DNA from: Betaproteobacteria bacterium
GTDB taxonomy: Bacteria > Pseudomonadota > Gammaproteobacteria > Burkholderiales > Casimicrobiaceae
Length of the DNA: 64,000 bases
Assembly: GCA_013298695.1 (NCBI GenBank)
Contig: JAAFIS010000001.1
Location: 806,001 to 870,000, forward strand
Direction: 5' to 3'
The position numbers were made by a program, and so were the translations under genes. The notes beneath the pieces were generated by a model. That model searched no databases. It saw nothing but the letters and a program-made list of their open reading frames with translations, and was not told the DNA's origin. Shown here piece by piece: positions 63,677-64,000 of the stretch; within the stretch, counting starts at the first letter, position 1; every line of letters begins with the position of its first letter.

Positions 63677-64000
63677 TTACTCAATCCGAAATCGAGCGAC
63701 TTCGTTGCGCACGTGCATCGAAAAGTCATACGGTTTGCCGTCAATCGTGAGCTTCACGTTGCTTGAATTACCGATCACAAACGAGATGGGCCCGGCGGCG
63801 ACAAACTCCCGTGTTGCATCCGTAAGCATTTCGGAAAGCAAAACGTCATTTTTCCCGCGCGCTTCTGTCCATGAACGACCTGACGCGGTAACCACGATCT
63901 TGCGCTCTCCCGCTGCAAGCGGCTTTCCGGCTAGCAGCGCGCCCGGTTGCGGCGTAGCCGCTAGAACGGGTGGTGAAACTGCACCGGCCGGAAGCGTTAG
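63677..64000 (-). CDS. rodZ: RodZ-like cell-shape protein, C-terminal part (partial)
   Basis: The 3' 108 codons are in the window, continuing off the right edge in one open frame. The C-terminal domain reads GERKIVVTASGRSWTEARG, then PISFVIGNSSNVKLTIDG, as in the DUF4115 domain of RodZ. A Pro/Ala-rich periplasmic linker precedes it. The N-terminal helix-turn-helix and membrane helix are outside the window. The order rodZ-ispG supports the call. Confidence 0.8.
   Translation of the reverse strand, partial: LTLPAGAVSPPVLAATPQPGALLAGKPLAAGERKIVVTASGRSWTEARGKNDVLLSEMLTDATREFVAAGPISFVIGNSSNVKLTIDGKPYDFSMHVRNEVARFRIE

Overview
The window looks like a chromosome segment of a betaproteobacterium, most likely Burkholderiales-like. 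Two gene orders typical of that group support this: mdh / gntR-sdhCDABE-gltA-odhA-odhB-lpdA-zapE, and rodZ-ispG ... hisS-yfgM-bamB-der-hfq-hflX-hflK-hflC-DUF2065. The species cannot be named from sequence alone. No rRNA, tRNA, CRISPR array or phage genes were recognised.

Layout. (1) 1-9035: a light-energy cassette. It holds a MerR-type regulator (minus strand), a divergent operator-like inverted repeat, a DCC-family thiol protein, a FAS1 protein, a green-type proton-pumping rhodopsin, and crtE, a fused crtI-crtB, crtY and blh. Together these make retinal from isoprenoid precursors. (2) 9188-11416: a Ca2+/Na+ family antiporter and NhaA. The 3' end of a dacB-like carboxypeptidase gene lies at the window edge, and degraded copies of the same 3' end follow module 1 and module 2, like scars of stepwise insertion. 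(3) 11417-14099: decayed DNA with an 11 x 19 bp tandem array, two broken VapC/VapBC remnants and one intact DUF4892-OmpA gene. (4) 14100-21038: three unusual nuclease-type genes. They are a PD-(D/E)xK / P-loop NTPase / S1 protein, a DUF2130 coiled-coil nuclease-like protein and a trypsin-NUC endonuclease fusion. This is the best candidate here for an undescribed defence or conflict system. (5) 21166-23047: a VanX-type dipeptidase and an Acg-type nitroreductase-fold protein.

(6) 23090-31061, minus strand: the methylcitrate cycle (prpB, prpC, acnD, prpF), interrupted by a VapBC module and a lipoprotein gene. (7) 31551-45561: TCA cycle genes, with a lipoprotein gene between odhB and lpdA. (8) 45616-46102: a GIY-YIG gene bracketed by perfect 31 bp inverted repeats. 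(9) 46111-56436: zapE and the housekeeping block hflC to hisS. (10) 57120-62316: an insertion between hisS and ispG with a PlpD-like patatin autotransporter, a beta/gamma-crystallin-glycine zipper protein, a Pr6Pr membrane protein and a methyltransferase. (11) 62332-64000: ispG and the 3' part of rodZ.

The segment is rich in dispersed palindromic repeats of several families. Two of them are translated in frame inside metabolic enzymes: 30 codons in AcnD, and at least three full copies plus one partial copy in the OdhB linker. Functionally the window joins proton-motive-force generation by light, cation antiport, isoprenoid supply (IspG to CrtE) and central carbon oxidation.
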